Shown: positions 53,873 through 62,467 of the stretch, piece after piece
Layout of the letters: every line of letters begins with the position of its first letter
Position numbering within the stretch: position 1 is the stretch's first letter
Assembly (NCBI GenBank): GCA_902362875.1
Contig: CABIYF010000009.1
Location: 39,624 to 103,623 of the forward strand
Origin: Eubacteriaceae bacterium
GTDB lineage: Bacteria; Bacillota; Clostridia; Lachnospirales; Lachnospiraceae
DNA length: 64,000 nt
Direction: 5' to 3'
Program-made: the position numbers and the translations under genes
The notes under the pieces: model-generated
What the model was told of the DNA's origin: nothing
What the model saw: only the letters and a program-made list of their open reading frames with translations
The model's database searches: none

Positions 53873-55240
53873 ATGGTTAAAGATATGCCTAATAAGTTTT
53901 CAGAGGTAACCCCTGAGATTAAAGAACTGGCTAAGAAATGTAATAAGAAGATCGACGAAGATTTATTTGCAAAATACGACGTCAAAAGAGGTCTTCGTAA
54001 ACGTAACGGTGAAGGTGTCCTTGCAGGACTGACTGACATTTCCATGATCAATGCGTACACAATGATCGACCGTGAAGTCGTACCGTGCGAAGGTAAATTA
54101 TATTACCGGGGAATTGATATCGAGGATATCGTAAAGGGATTTATTGAAGAAGACCGTTTTGGATTTGAAGAAACAGCATACTTACTGTTGTTTGGAGAAC
54201 TCCCTAATAAAGACGAATTAAAACAGTTTAATGGAATGCTTGGAGAATACAGACAGCTTCCTACAAACTTTGTAAGAGACATCATCATGAAGGCACCAAG
54301 CCGTGACATGATGAATACATTAGCACGAAGTGTCTTAACACTTTATTTTTATGATGACTATGCAAGTGATATTTCCATGCCAAACGTACTGCGCCAGTGC
54401 ATCCAGCTGATCGCATTATTCCCAGTACTTTCAGTGTATGCATATCAGGCATATAACCATTATGAGAGAGGAGAAAGTTTATTTATCCACCTTCCAGACC
54501 CAGAACTTTCCACAGCAGAGAATATCCTGCATCTGTTAAGACCAGACAGCAAATATACAAAACTGGAAGCAAAATTATTAGACATGGCGTTAGTACTTCA
54601 CGCAGAGCATGGTGGAGGTAACAACTCTACATTCACAACACACGTTGTATCATCTTCAGGAACCGATACATATTCAGCAATCGCAGCAGCACTTTGCTCA
54701 CTGAAAGGACCAAAACATGGTGGTGCAAACATCAAAGTTGTACAGATGTTTGACGACCTGAAAGCCAACGTAAAAGACTGGTCCGATGAAGATCAGATTC
54801 GTGAATATTTATTAAAACTGCTGAACAAAGAAGCCTTCGACAAAGCAGGACTGATTTATGGTATGGGACACGCAGTTTACTCTCTGTCTGACCCACGATC
54901 AAAGATCCTTTCAAGATTTGTAAAACAGCTTTCCGAAGAAAAAGGAAGAGAAGAAGAATATCATTTATATACAACTGTAGAACGTCTCGCAAAACAGGTC
55001 ATCGGCGAGAAGAGAAAAATCTACAAAGGAGTCAGCGCAAACATCGACTTCTATAGTGGATTTATCTACAGCATGTTAGGATTACCACATCAGTTATATA
55101 CACCATTATTCGCGATCGCACGTATCGTTGGATGGTCTGCACATCGAATGGAAGAATTGACGAACGGTAATCGTATTATTCGTCCGGCTTATAAGGCTGT
55201 GGCACCACGTAAGGAATATACACCTATTGATGAAAGATAG
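53873..55240 (+). CDS. gltA: Citrate synthase
   Basis: The start is ATG 53873, seven bases after GGAGGGAG; the in-frame TTG at 53852 lies upstream of that site. The 455-residue enzyme condenses oxaloacetate and acetyl-CoA. Catalytic residues sit in LHAEHGGGNNSTFTTHVVSSSG, GPKHGGANIKV and GMGHAVYSLSDPRSKIL. It has the longer form with an N-terminal extension seen in clostridial citrate/2-methylcitrate synthases. With icd at 21.5 kb it supports 2-oxoglutarate and glutamate synthesis; 2-methylcitrate activity cannot be excluded. Its stop lies 7 bases before palindrome copy 5. Confidence 0.93.
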   Translation: MVKDMPNKFSEVTPEIKELAKKCNKKIDEDLFAKYDVKRGLRKRNGEGVLAGLTDISMINAYTMIDREVVPCEGKLYYRGIDIEDIVKGFIEEDRFGFEETAYLLLFGELPNKDELKQFNGMLGEYRQLPTNFVRDIIMKAPSRDMMNTLARSVLTLYFYDDYASDISMPNVLRQCIQLIALFPVLSVYAYQAYNHYERGESLFIHLPDPELSTAENILHLLRPDSKYTKLEAKLLDMALVLHAEHGGGNNSTFTTHVVSSSGTDTYSAIAAALCSLKGPKHGGANIKVVQMFDDLKANVKDWSDEDQIREYLLKLLNKEAFDKAGLIYGMGHAVYSLSDPRSKILSRFVKQLSEEKGREEEYHLYTTVERLAKQVIGEKRKIYKGVSANIDFYSGFIYSMLGLPHQLYTPLFAIARIVGWSAHRMEELTNGNRIIRPAYKAVAPRKEYTPIDER

Positions 55241-55247
55241 ATTTTAA

Positions 55248-55518
55248 TTTGAATAGTCGTTCAATGTATATGAGAAAAACGAAATAATAGTATAAAGGAT
55301 CCAGACCAGAAATTTTGCTCGCCGTTTTGAACGGTCGCTGATTCGCGAACTTTCCTTCGATAACTCGCATTCAAAGGTATCAAAATCGATAGTCTTTGAC
55401 GCTCAGACAATCGACCAAGTTCGCTGCGAACCGTTCAAAACGACGGCAAAATTTCAATGGTTCTGGATCCTTTATACTATTATTTCGTTTTTCTCATATA
55501 CACAGAAGGCTATTCAAA
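55248..55518. repeat. Long palindromic element, family A, copy 5
   Basis: A 271-bp palindrome. The ends are TTTGAATAG/CTATTCAAA and GTATATGAG/CTCATATAC, then AAAAACGAAATAATAGTATA, AAGGATCCAGACCA and complements, CGTTTTGAACGG/CCGTTCAAAACG, a CGAACTT/AAGTTCG inner stem and the TTCAAAG/CTTTGA tip. The arm sequence is quite unlike the other copies yet fully self-complementary. It starts 7 bases after the citrate synthase stop. Confidence 0.9.
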
Positions 55519-55525
55519 CCACCAC

Positions 55526-55710
55526 GGATGTGTATGGTGTACGATATTGGCAGATAATTTTTTCTTTTGCAGACAGAATGTTGAGAAATTAGTAAATTTC
55601 CGTTTGTAATCAGTCTCAAACAGCTCAACAAATCGGTGTCTATGAATTGCATTCATCTTCCGTTAACAAATACAAAAATTATCAACCAATACCGTTCTCC
55701 ATACATATCC
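55526..55710. repeat. B-type palindrome, copy 2
   Basis: The left arm GGATGTGTATGGTGTACG continues to ATATTGG (55550); the right arm ACCAATACCGTTCTCCATAC continues ATATCC (55685-55710). The inside is homologous to 49391-49600, notably CTCAAACAGCTCAACAAATC and TCATCTTCCGTTAAC. Downstream, CTCTCGAATTCCC and GTGGGTTCAGCACTATAACC lead into copy 6, as in the first module. Confidence 0.82.
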
Positions 55711-55756
55711 CTCTCGAATTCCCACCATATTGTGGGTTCAGCACTATAACCTTCAG

Positions 55757-55987
55757 GTATATGATAAAAAATAAATAATGGTCTGGAAAAGCAGCATTAG
55801 AATTTTGCCACGTTTTTTACGGATTCGCAGCCGGCTTGGTGCGATGTCTGAGCCTCAAAGAGTTGTGATTTGAATCCCCTTGAAGGCGAGTTTCGCAAGG
55901 AAAGCCGGCGGATAAGCGATCTGTAAAAAACGTGTGCAAAATTCTCTAGCTGCTTTTCCAGACCATTATTTATTTTTTATCATATAC
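55757..55987. repeat. Long palindromic element, family A, copy 6
   Basis: A 231-bp palindrome, nearly the same outer arms as copy 4 (GTATATGATAAAAAATAAAT, ATGGTCTGGAAAAGCAGC). Its middle stems match copy 2 instead: ACGTTTTTTAC/GTAAAAAACGT and CCGGCTT/AAGCCGG. The core is in reverse orientation. It lies 35 bases beyond the stop of the minus-strand surface-protein gene. Confidence 0.9.
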
Positions 55988-56022
55988 AGAAAGACTTCAG
56001 TTGGCCAATCCTCCCCACAAAA

Positions 56023-58200
56023 TCAGAATTTTACATGAGCTTTTTTAGACAACCCCTTTTTCAAAAGAATCTTCCTATAACTAGAAGTTTTCCCTTTAGG
56101 TACATAAACAGTCATCTTACTATATGATTTAGTAAATGCCTTGCTTCCTACGCTGGAGCTTTTTAATTTGGTGGTTTTTATTGTGACCTTTTTTAAGTTT
56201 TTACATCCATAAAAAGCTTTTTTACCAATCTTGGTGACTGTTTCAGGAAGGATGACTTTCTTTATTTTTTTGTTGCCTTTGAAAGCATTGTCAGAAAGTT
56301 TTGTTACACGGTATGTTTTACCTTTGCGCTTGATGTAAGACGGAATGGTGATGGTACCGGATGCTTTTTTGGATGGAGTGTAAGTTGCATTGCCGCTAAT
56401 GATGTTTTTTTCATTGACACTGATCTTGATGATCGGACGCTCTACAGAAGCATTTGTGGAGTATTTTTCAAGATGGTCAGCTGTATTGTATGTGTTGTCA
56501 TTGATAAAATAAGTAAGATAAAGGGTACCTTTTTTCTTACCAGTAAGAACCTGGCTTCCAGCTTTGCCAGAAAGGGTTGCAATAGAAGAAGTTGTGGCTT
56601 TTCCGGAGGAAGTTGAGATCTTCCATAGTCCCTTTTTGGCATCAAATCCATAGTATTTTGCTCCTTTTGTATTGTATCCTGCAAGTTTTAATGCAGATAA
56701 GTTGTAACTCTGACCGGTATTGATAGATTTTATAGCATTGCTGGTGATCTTTACTTCTGATAGTGGAAGAGTTGGGATCAGATCATCAACCTTGCTGGAA
56801 ATAGAAGATAAAGTTTCGTTGTAGGAACCTCCCGCAGCGGACATCAGGCCATTTCTTCGGATTCGTGTTAAAAGTCCATCTGCATATTTATATTTTTTCA
56901 CATCAGCCCACTTGATTCCATCAGGATCATTCATACTAGCCTGGAGATAACTTCTCTTTTTCAGATCAGTGCGGGCACTTTTTGCTCCGGAACCAGAGAA
57001 AGTTGCAAGAATATAGGAATTTAATTTTCCACCACGGATATTACGGTCATATTCTGCGATCGTTACATCATAGTTGATGAAAACAGGGCATTTGTAATAA
57101 GTTGTGGCTGTCTGAATCTTATTCTGCTGCTGGATGAGTGCTGCCGTATATGGAGGGAGAGAAAGAGAAACCTCAGAAGTTGTCTGGTTTGATTTTTCTT
57201 CACTTTCCTCTTTTGACCATCCCTTTTCGATAGACTGGCTGGCAGAAAATCCAAGGGAGGTTTCGATATCACCGAAAAATGGAAGACTCTTGGAATGAGA
57301 GATTGTGATGGATTCTTCGTAAGAATAAGACTTAGAACCACTGATACTGCTTAAGGCTCCATAAGTTTTGGAGTTTGTAAGTGACTGTGTGCCAGATACT
57401 TCAACACCACTGTTATTTCGGATATCAGAACTATAAATATTGCTGGTCTTTTTTTCATCACTGATGACACGTTTGTAAGAATTATCATACATAGGGTAAA
57501 TAGGTGAAACACGGAAATTATGAAAATAAACAGCAAAACATTTATAGCGTCCATAAATGTCACTGTCTTTTGCACGAACCGCACCAATCCATCTTGCGAC
57601 AACAGGAGATTCGTCAGTATCTTTTGATATTGTATCAATTTCTTTATAAGGAAATGACGGATTCCCATCTGCTGTGTGCTGAGTAAGGTCTGTAAGAACA
57701 TGCTTCTGTGCGTTAGAAAGACTGCTTTCTGTGAACAGACCGCCGCCATAATACCATACATTATCAAGTTTTAATTCATCTTTTCGCCTTTTACCATATG
57801 TCGTCAGATAACAAAGATCATCATTTAGGTAGCCATAGTTTGCCTGACCTTTCATGCAGGATAAGATCCATGCCAGATATTCCCAGTCGCATATGAGATC
57901 ATCGCCTTTATAACGTCCCATAGACACGGTATCATCTACAAAGTCAGTCAAGAGAGCTTTCTGGTAACAATTGATTGGAAGCATGGAAAGAGAAGTGTTC
58001 GTTTTACGATAATAAACCTGATCCCCTCCAAGATCCTGGGAATCCTTGTCGACAAAAACATCTGGGATGTCAACAAGACCATCAATAATGGTTTGTTCAG
58101 AGTCATCAACGGCCTTTACCTTTGACGGAATACAGGTAAAGAGCATCATAGATGAGAGAAATATAGCAAATAATTTTTTACATACTGTTCTTTTTTTCAT
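56023..58200 (-). CDS. Large secreted protein with aerolysin-like region and C-terminal leucine-rich repeat
   Basis: This 725-residue protein has a signal peptide (cut near VKA-VDD, about 30). The region about 30-250 is of unknown fold. About 255-410 is Ser/Thr-rich with alternating polar/hydrophobic strands (SLTNSKTYGALSSISG, SYEESITISHSKSLPF, TSLGFSASQSIEKGW) ending in SLSLPPYTAALIQQ, a pattern like the membrane-inserting hairpin of aerolysin/ETX-MTX2 pore-forming proteins. About 500-600 is Gly/Lys-rich beta. About 620-725 is a BspA-type LRR_5 unit (LSDNAFKGNKKIKKVILPET, IGKKAFYGCKNLKKVTI). No LPXTG motif is seen. AAAGGAGGATATTATAT precedes the start. Toxin activity is not shown. Confidence 0.7.
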   Translation of the reverse strand: MKKRTVCKKLFAIFLSSMMLFTCIPSKVKAVDDSEQTIIDGLVDIPDVFVDKDSQDLGGDQVYYRKTNTSLSMLPINCYQKALLTDFVDDTVSMGRYKGDDLICDWEYLAWILSCMKGQANYGYLNDDLCYLTTYGKRRKDELKLDNVWYYGGGLFTESSLSNAQKHVLTDLTQHTADGNPSFPYKEIDTISKDTDESPVVARWIGAVRAKDSDIYGRYKCFAVYFHNFRVSPIYPMYDNSYKRVISDEKKTSNIYSSDIRNNSGVEVSGTQSLTNSKTYGALSSISGSKSYSYEESITISHSKSLPFFGDIETSLGFSASQSIEKGWSKEESEEKSNQTTSEVSLSLPPYTAALIQQQNKIQTATTYYKCPVFINYDVTIAEYDRNIRGGKLNSYILATFSGSGAKSARTDLKKRSYLQASMNDPDGIKWADVKKYKYADGLLTRIRRNGLMSAAGGSYNETLSSISSKVDDLIPTLPLSEVKITSNAIKSINTGQSYNLSALKLAGYNTKGAKYYGFDAKKGLWKISTSSGKATTSSIATLSGKAGSQVLTGKKKGTLYLTYFINDNTYNTADHLEKYSTNASVERPIIKISVNEKNIISGNATYTPSKKASGTITIPSYIKRKGKTYRVTKLSDNAFKGNKKIKKVILPETVTKIGKKAFYGCKNLKKVTIKTTKLKSSSVGSKAFTKSYSKMTVYVPKGKTSSYRKILLKKGLSKKAHVKF

Positions 58201-58369
58201 ATATAATATCCTCCTTTTTTAGAATAGTCAGAGATATAAAACCTCCTGTTAGATATCTTTATTCTATGAGAAATAGAAAGATTCGAATAGTTACTGACAG
58301 TCACAAATTTTAATGCATAAATCACAAAATAAGAAAAATACTAAAAAGAAAAAAGGAGACGATAGTAAA

Positions 58370-59311
58370 ATGCAACTAAATCAAAGAAAAGCTGCGATCA
58401 TAGGCTGTGGTTTTGTAGGGAGTGCCACAGCATTCTGTCTGATGCAGAGTGGACTGTTTTCAGAAATTGTCCTGCTTGATGTGGACAAAGATAAAGCAGA
58501 AGGTGAAGCTATGGATATCACGCATGGAACACCATTTGCGGGAAGAATGAAGATATATGCCGGGGATTATGATGATATGATGGATGCTGCGATCATTATA
58601 ATCACTGCCGGTGCAAATCAGAAAGAAGGAGAGACAAGACTTGACCTTGTGAAGAAAAATAAGAAAATCTTTGAGGGGATCATACCACAGATTTCAAACA
58701 GGGCTTATGAAGGAATTCTTCTGATCGTATCGAATCCTGTGGATATATTGACATATACAGCGATAAAGATCAGCGGATTTGAGGAAAACCGTGTGATCGG
58801 GTCGGGAACGGTTCTTGATTCAGCAAGATTCCGGTATCTGTTAGGGGAGCATCTTGATGTAGACAGCAGAAGTGTTCAGGCATTTATTATAGGAGAACAC
58901 GGAGACAGTGAGATCGCAGCATGGAGCAGTGTTAATGTATCAGGAATCCCAGTCAATGATTTTTGCGAGATGCGGGGACATTACGATCATGAAGAGGCAA
59001 TGAAAGCAATCGCAGACGATGTAAAAGAAAGTGCATATAAGATCATCAAGAGAAAAAAAGCAACGTATTATGGAATCGCAATGTCAGTAAAACGTATCTG
59101 CGAAGTGATCTTAAAAGATGAAAAAGCAATTCTTCCTGTCTCAACCATGATGCATGGGGCGCATGGAATCGAAGATATTGTCTTAAGTATGCCCGCAATC
59201 GTAGGAAAAAATGGGATTGAGACACAGGTACCGATCGAATTGAATGAGGAAGAAGAAAGGAAGTTAAAACAATCTGCTGAGATTCTAAAACAAATGACTG
59301 AAAGTAACTAG
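58370..59311 (+). CDS. ldh: L-lactate dehydrogenase
   Basis: The start is ATG 58370 behind AAAGGAGACGATAGTAAA; the longer frame from 58313 begins with an implausible Lys-rich stretch and gives a protein longer than usual. The 313-residue enzyme has the NAD motif GCGFVGSATA (12-21), the specificity loop GANQKEGETRLDL with Gln84 (lactate rather than malate), Asp150 and Arg153, and catalytic His177 in IIGEHGDSE. It reduces pyruvate to L-lactate. No Rex-like site was found upstream. It is followed by a histidine kinase gene. Confidence 0.93.
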   Translation: MQLNQRKAAIIGCGFVGSATAFCLMQSGLFSEIVLLDVDKDKAEGEAMDITHGTPFAGRMKIYAGDYDDMMDAAIIIITAGANQKEGETRLDLVKKNKKIFEGIIPQISNRAYEGILLIVSNPVDILTYTAIKISGFEENRVIGSGTVLDSARFRYLLGEHLDVDSRSVQAFIIGEHGDSEIAAWSSVNVSGIPVNDFCEMRGHYDHEEAMKAIADDVKESAYKIIKRKKATYYGIAMSVKRICEVILKDEKAILPVSTMMHGAHGIEDIVLSMPAIVGKNGIETQVPIELNEEEERKLKQSAEILKQMTESN

Positions 59312-59371
59312 GGAGGGCAGGTAAATTGTGATAAACTAAAGAAGAAAAGCGATAAAAGGGGAGGGGATTTC

Positions 59372-61795
59372 TTGAAAGAATTGATCAATAAACTATTACA
59401 GGGAGAACATTCACTATTCCGATTATCCCTGCCATTTCGAGTAAGATTATTTAACGTTCTTGCACTGACAGGAGGAGTGATCAGTCTGGTCAATGGAATT
59501 TCCTCCTATATAAACAATCAGGATCTTATTATTCTGGGAATTAACACAGGAATTGCGGTATTATCATTTTTGTTATTATTTTATGCCTATAAAAGTGGAA
59601 ATTACCAGTTTTGCTATGTTGTCACGATCATCATGATCTTTTTGGTGATGTTTCCGTATTTATTTTTTAAATCAGGCGGATATAAAGGCGGCATGATTTC
59701 ATTTTATATGTTTGGAATTTTATTTACCATTTTTATGCTTGAGGGAAAAGCAATGTTTTTTACAGTGACTGCAGAAATGGCGGTATATATCGCAACGATT
59801 CTCATGGCATATCATAATCCGCAGACAGTCATATGGTTTTCTTCAGAAAAAGAAGTCATAGCGGATGTTCTTATGGGGTTTTGCGCATCTACGGTTTCTG
59901 TTGCACTGGCGATGTATCTGCATTTCAGGATGTATAACAAACAACAAAAGATTTTGGAAGAAGCGAGGATCGAGGCACAGTCAGCCAATAAAGCCAAAAG
60001 TGCCTTTCTGGCAAATATGAGCCATGAGATCAGAACACCAATTAATGTTATGCTTGGAATGAACGAAATGATCTTAAGAGAAAGTGAGAATGAAGAGATT
60101 CGACAGTATGCCAAAAGTATTGAACGTTCCGGCGGATATTTGATCTCACTGATCAATAATGTACTGGATATCTCAAGGATCGAGTCTGGAAGATCAGAGA
60201 TTGAAGAAGGAAGATATGAACTTTTACAGCTGTTAGAAGAAGTCATGCTGATCGGTGAGAAGCAGGCAGAGCAGAAAGGATTGGAGATGAATTTGATCTT
60301 TGATGAAACTTTGCCGGCATATCTTATTGGAGATGCGATACATATCAAACAGGTTCTCTTAAATCTCCTGAATAATGCGGTAAAGTATACAAAAGAAGGA
60401 CAGATTGATCTGAAAGTACATAAAAAGGAAGAAGATCACGAAAAGAGAATTATCTTCGAGATCAAAGATACAGGAATCGGTATCAGGGAAGAAAATCTTT
60501 CCATTTTGTTTGATGCATTTACACGTGTGGATTATAAGAAGAATCAGAATATTGAGGGAACAGGACTTGGACTTGCAATTGCCAGAGAGCTTGTGACACA
60601 GATGGAAGGAACGATCCGTGTGGAAAGTATCTATGGGAAAGGAAGTACATTTTTTGTGGAACTCCCAATGAAAACAGAGACGGAGCATAAGATTTCCAAT
60701 GAAAAATGCAGACAGCATAACGAAAAGAACAGAAAATATTTTGTAGCACCGGAGGCGAAGATTTTAGTCGTTGATGATAATGAGGAAAATCTTATGGTCA
60801 TAAGATCGTTGTTAAAAAGAACAGGGATCTTTGTGGATACAGCAATAAGTGGAGCACAATGTATCGAGAAAACAAAAGAAAATAATTACGATATGATCTT
60901 CCTTGATTATATGATGCCGCAGATGGATGGAATAGAGACCATTCGAATATTAAGAAAAGACAAAACATTTGCGACTCCAGTGATCGCCTTGAGTGCGGAT
61001 GTCACCAAAGGAATTGAACAGACATTCTTAAAAGAGGGATTTTGCGAATATCTTCCCAAACCTGTGATGTGGAGAAAGTTAGAGGAGCTTCTTTTAAAAT
61101 ATTTAAGAAAAGAAATTGTATTTATGAAAGAAGACGATAAACAGCAGCCAGAAATGGAGGAGCAGGAGTTAAAAGAGATTCATGATCTGCTCAAACAGGC
61201 GGACATACAAATGGAAGAGGGACTGAAACTTCTGGATGGGAACTTTTTGCAATACCGCAAGCTGATTCAATTTTTTGCACAATACCAGCAAGATAATATG
61301 GATCAGGTGGAAAAGATCCTAAAGGAAAAGGATAAGATACAGATTTGTGAATTTACAAGAATGATGCATACGCTAAAAAGCAATGCCAAAGCAATCGGGG
61401 CAGACAGCCTTTTTGAGATTGCAAGGGAATTTGAGATCAGAGGAAAACAAGAAGACATCGAATATATCATATCAGGGTATCCATTACTGAAACTTGAATG
61501 GAACCGCGCATATTCAGCAGCACAGAGGTTCCTTCATATGACACAAAAAGAAGTAACAAACGATTCTACAAAGAAGAATGATAACAACCAGTCAAAGGAA
61601 GAAGCAAAGGAAAGATTAAAGATATTTATTACAAGATATCAGGCAAAAGAAGCAAAAGAGCAGATTCAGCATTTGTTAGAAAATCAAATGACAAATGACG
61701 AAAAAGATTTATTAAAACAAACCGCAGAGGCAATAGACCAGCTTGATTTTGAAGAAGCAGAAATTCTTCTGAAACGATGGGAGGGAATAGGATGA
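59372..61795 (+). CDS. Hybrid sensor histidine kinase with receiver and HPt domains
   Basis: This 807-residue phosphorelay protein starts at TTG 59372, preceded by GGGGAGGGGATTTC. Six membrane segments fill 25-185 with almost no outside loops. HisKA follows (phospho-His218 in NMSHEIRTPIN), then the ATPase domain (NNAVKYT, DTGIGIREENLSILFDAF, GTGLGLAIA), a receiver (ILVVDDNEEN, Asp in DMIFLDYMMPQMDG), a linker, and an HPt domain (MMHTLKSNAKAIGADSLFE, about 665-683). A C-terminal helical tail follows. The sensor resembles 5TM/7TM-type input domains. It overlaps the response regulator gene by 4 bases, which is its likely partner. Confidence 0.93.
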   Translation: MKELINKLLQGEHSLFRLSLPFRVRLFNVLALTGGVISLVNGISSYINNQDLIILGINTGIAVLSFLLLFYAYKSGNYQFCYVVTIIMIFLVMFPYLFFKSGGYKGGMISFYMFGILFTIFMLEGKAMFFTVTAEMAVYIATILMAYHNPQTVIWFSSEKEVIADVLMGFCASTVSVALAMYLHFRMYNKQQKILEEARIEAQSANKAKSAFLANMSHEIRTPINVMLGMNEMILRESENEEIRQYAKSIERSGGYLISLINNVLDISRIESGRSEIEEGRYELLQLLEEVMLIGEKQAEQKGLEMNLIFDETLPAYLIGDAIHIKQVLLNLLNNAVKYTKEGQIDLKVHKKEEDHEKRIIFEIKDTGIGIREENLSILFDAFTRVDYKKNQNIEGTGLGLAIARELVTQMEGTIRVESIYGKGSTFFVELPMKTETEHKISNEKCRQHNEKNRKYFVAPEAKILVVDDNEENLMVIRSLLKRTGIFVDTAISGAQCIEKTKENNYDMIFLDYMMPQMDGIETIRILRKDKTFATPVIALSADVTKGIEQTFLKEGFCEYLPKPVMWRKLEELLLKYLRKEIVFMKEDDKQQPEMEEQELKEIHDLLKQADIQMEEGLKLLDGNFLQYRKLIQFFAQYQQDNMDQVEKILKEKDKIQICEFTRMMHTLKSNAKAIGADSLFEIAREFEIRGKQEDIEYIISGYPLLKLEWNRAYSAAQRFLHMTQKEVTNDSTKKNDNNQSKEEAKERLKIFITRYQAKEAKEQIQHLLENQMTNDEKDLLKQTAEAIDQLDFEEAEILLKRWEGIG

Positions 61796-62403
61796 AAGAA
61801 AACAGTATTCTGGTCATAGATGATGATCTGATTTTATTAAAGACGGCAGAAGAGATTTTATCAGAACAATATAATGTAAGCGTAGCCAAAAGTGGAATAC
61901 AGGCACTAAATCTTTTGAACAAAAAGGTCATACCCGATCTTATTTTACTAGATATTGATATGCCGCAGATGGACGGGTACGAAACCCTCGAAGAGATCAA
62001 GAAAATTGATGGGTGCGAACTGATCCCCATTATATTTCTCACAGGTTTTTCAGAAATGGATTATGAGGTCAAAGGTTTAAAAGCAGGGGCGGTGGATTAT
62101 ATTGTGAAGCCGTTTGCAAAAGAGATTTTGATGGCAAGAGTGGAAAGACATCTGGAACGTTATCAGCAAAGACAGAGCAGGAAAACGGTAGAATTATCGA
62201 AATATGCACAGGATATCAAAAAGCAGCTGACACCGACAGAATGGAAGATCGCGTTAGCAGTTGCAGAGGGAAAGGAAAACAAAGAGATTGCCGAATCGAT
62301 GCATTATTCTTATGGATATGTGAAGAATCTGGTTGCAAGGATCTTTTCAAAATTAGAGATCGAGAAACGGCTGGAGTTAAAAAAGATGATGTTAAAAGAG
62401 TAG
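61792..62403 (+). CDS. Response regulator with LuxR-type DNA-binding domain
   Basis: The start is ATG 61792, after GGGAGGGAATAGG and overlapping the kinase stop (ATGA). The 203-residue protein has a receiver domain (VIDDDLILL, phospho-Asp in LILLDIDMPQMDG, Lys in IVKPF) and a C-terminal helix-turn-helix with LTPTEWKIALAVAEGKENKEIAE and SYGYVKNLVARIFSKLEI, the GerE/LuxR pattern. It should act as the output of the hybrid kinase. Target genes are unknown. Confidence 0.92.
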   Translation: MKENSILVIDDDLILLKTAEEILSEQYNVSVAKSGIQALNLLNKKVIPDLILLDIDMPQMDGYETLEEIKKIDGCELIPIIFLTGFSEMDYEVKGLKAGAVDYIVKPFAKEILMARVERHLERYQQRQSRKTVELSKYAQDIKKQLTPTEWKIALAVAEGKENKEIAESMHYSYGYVKNLVARIFSKLEIEKRLELKKMMLKE

Positions 62404-62467
62404 ATTTTGTGGACGGAAGGATGTAAAATCATATTGAGTGTATTAAGTTTTAGAAAGAGAGGTTCAT

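Noticed and set aside
58201..58369. Rex operator upstream of ldh
   Set aside because: I looked for TTGTTAA/TTAACAA halves as at the hydrogenase promoter and found none.
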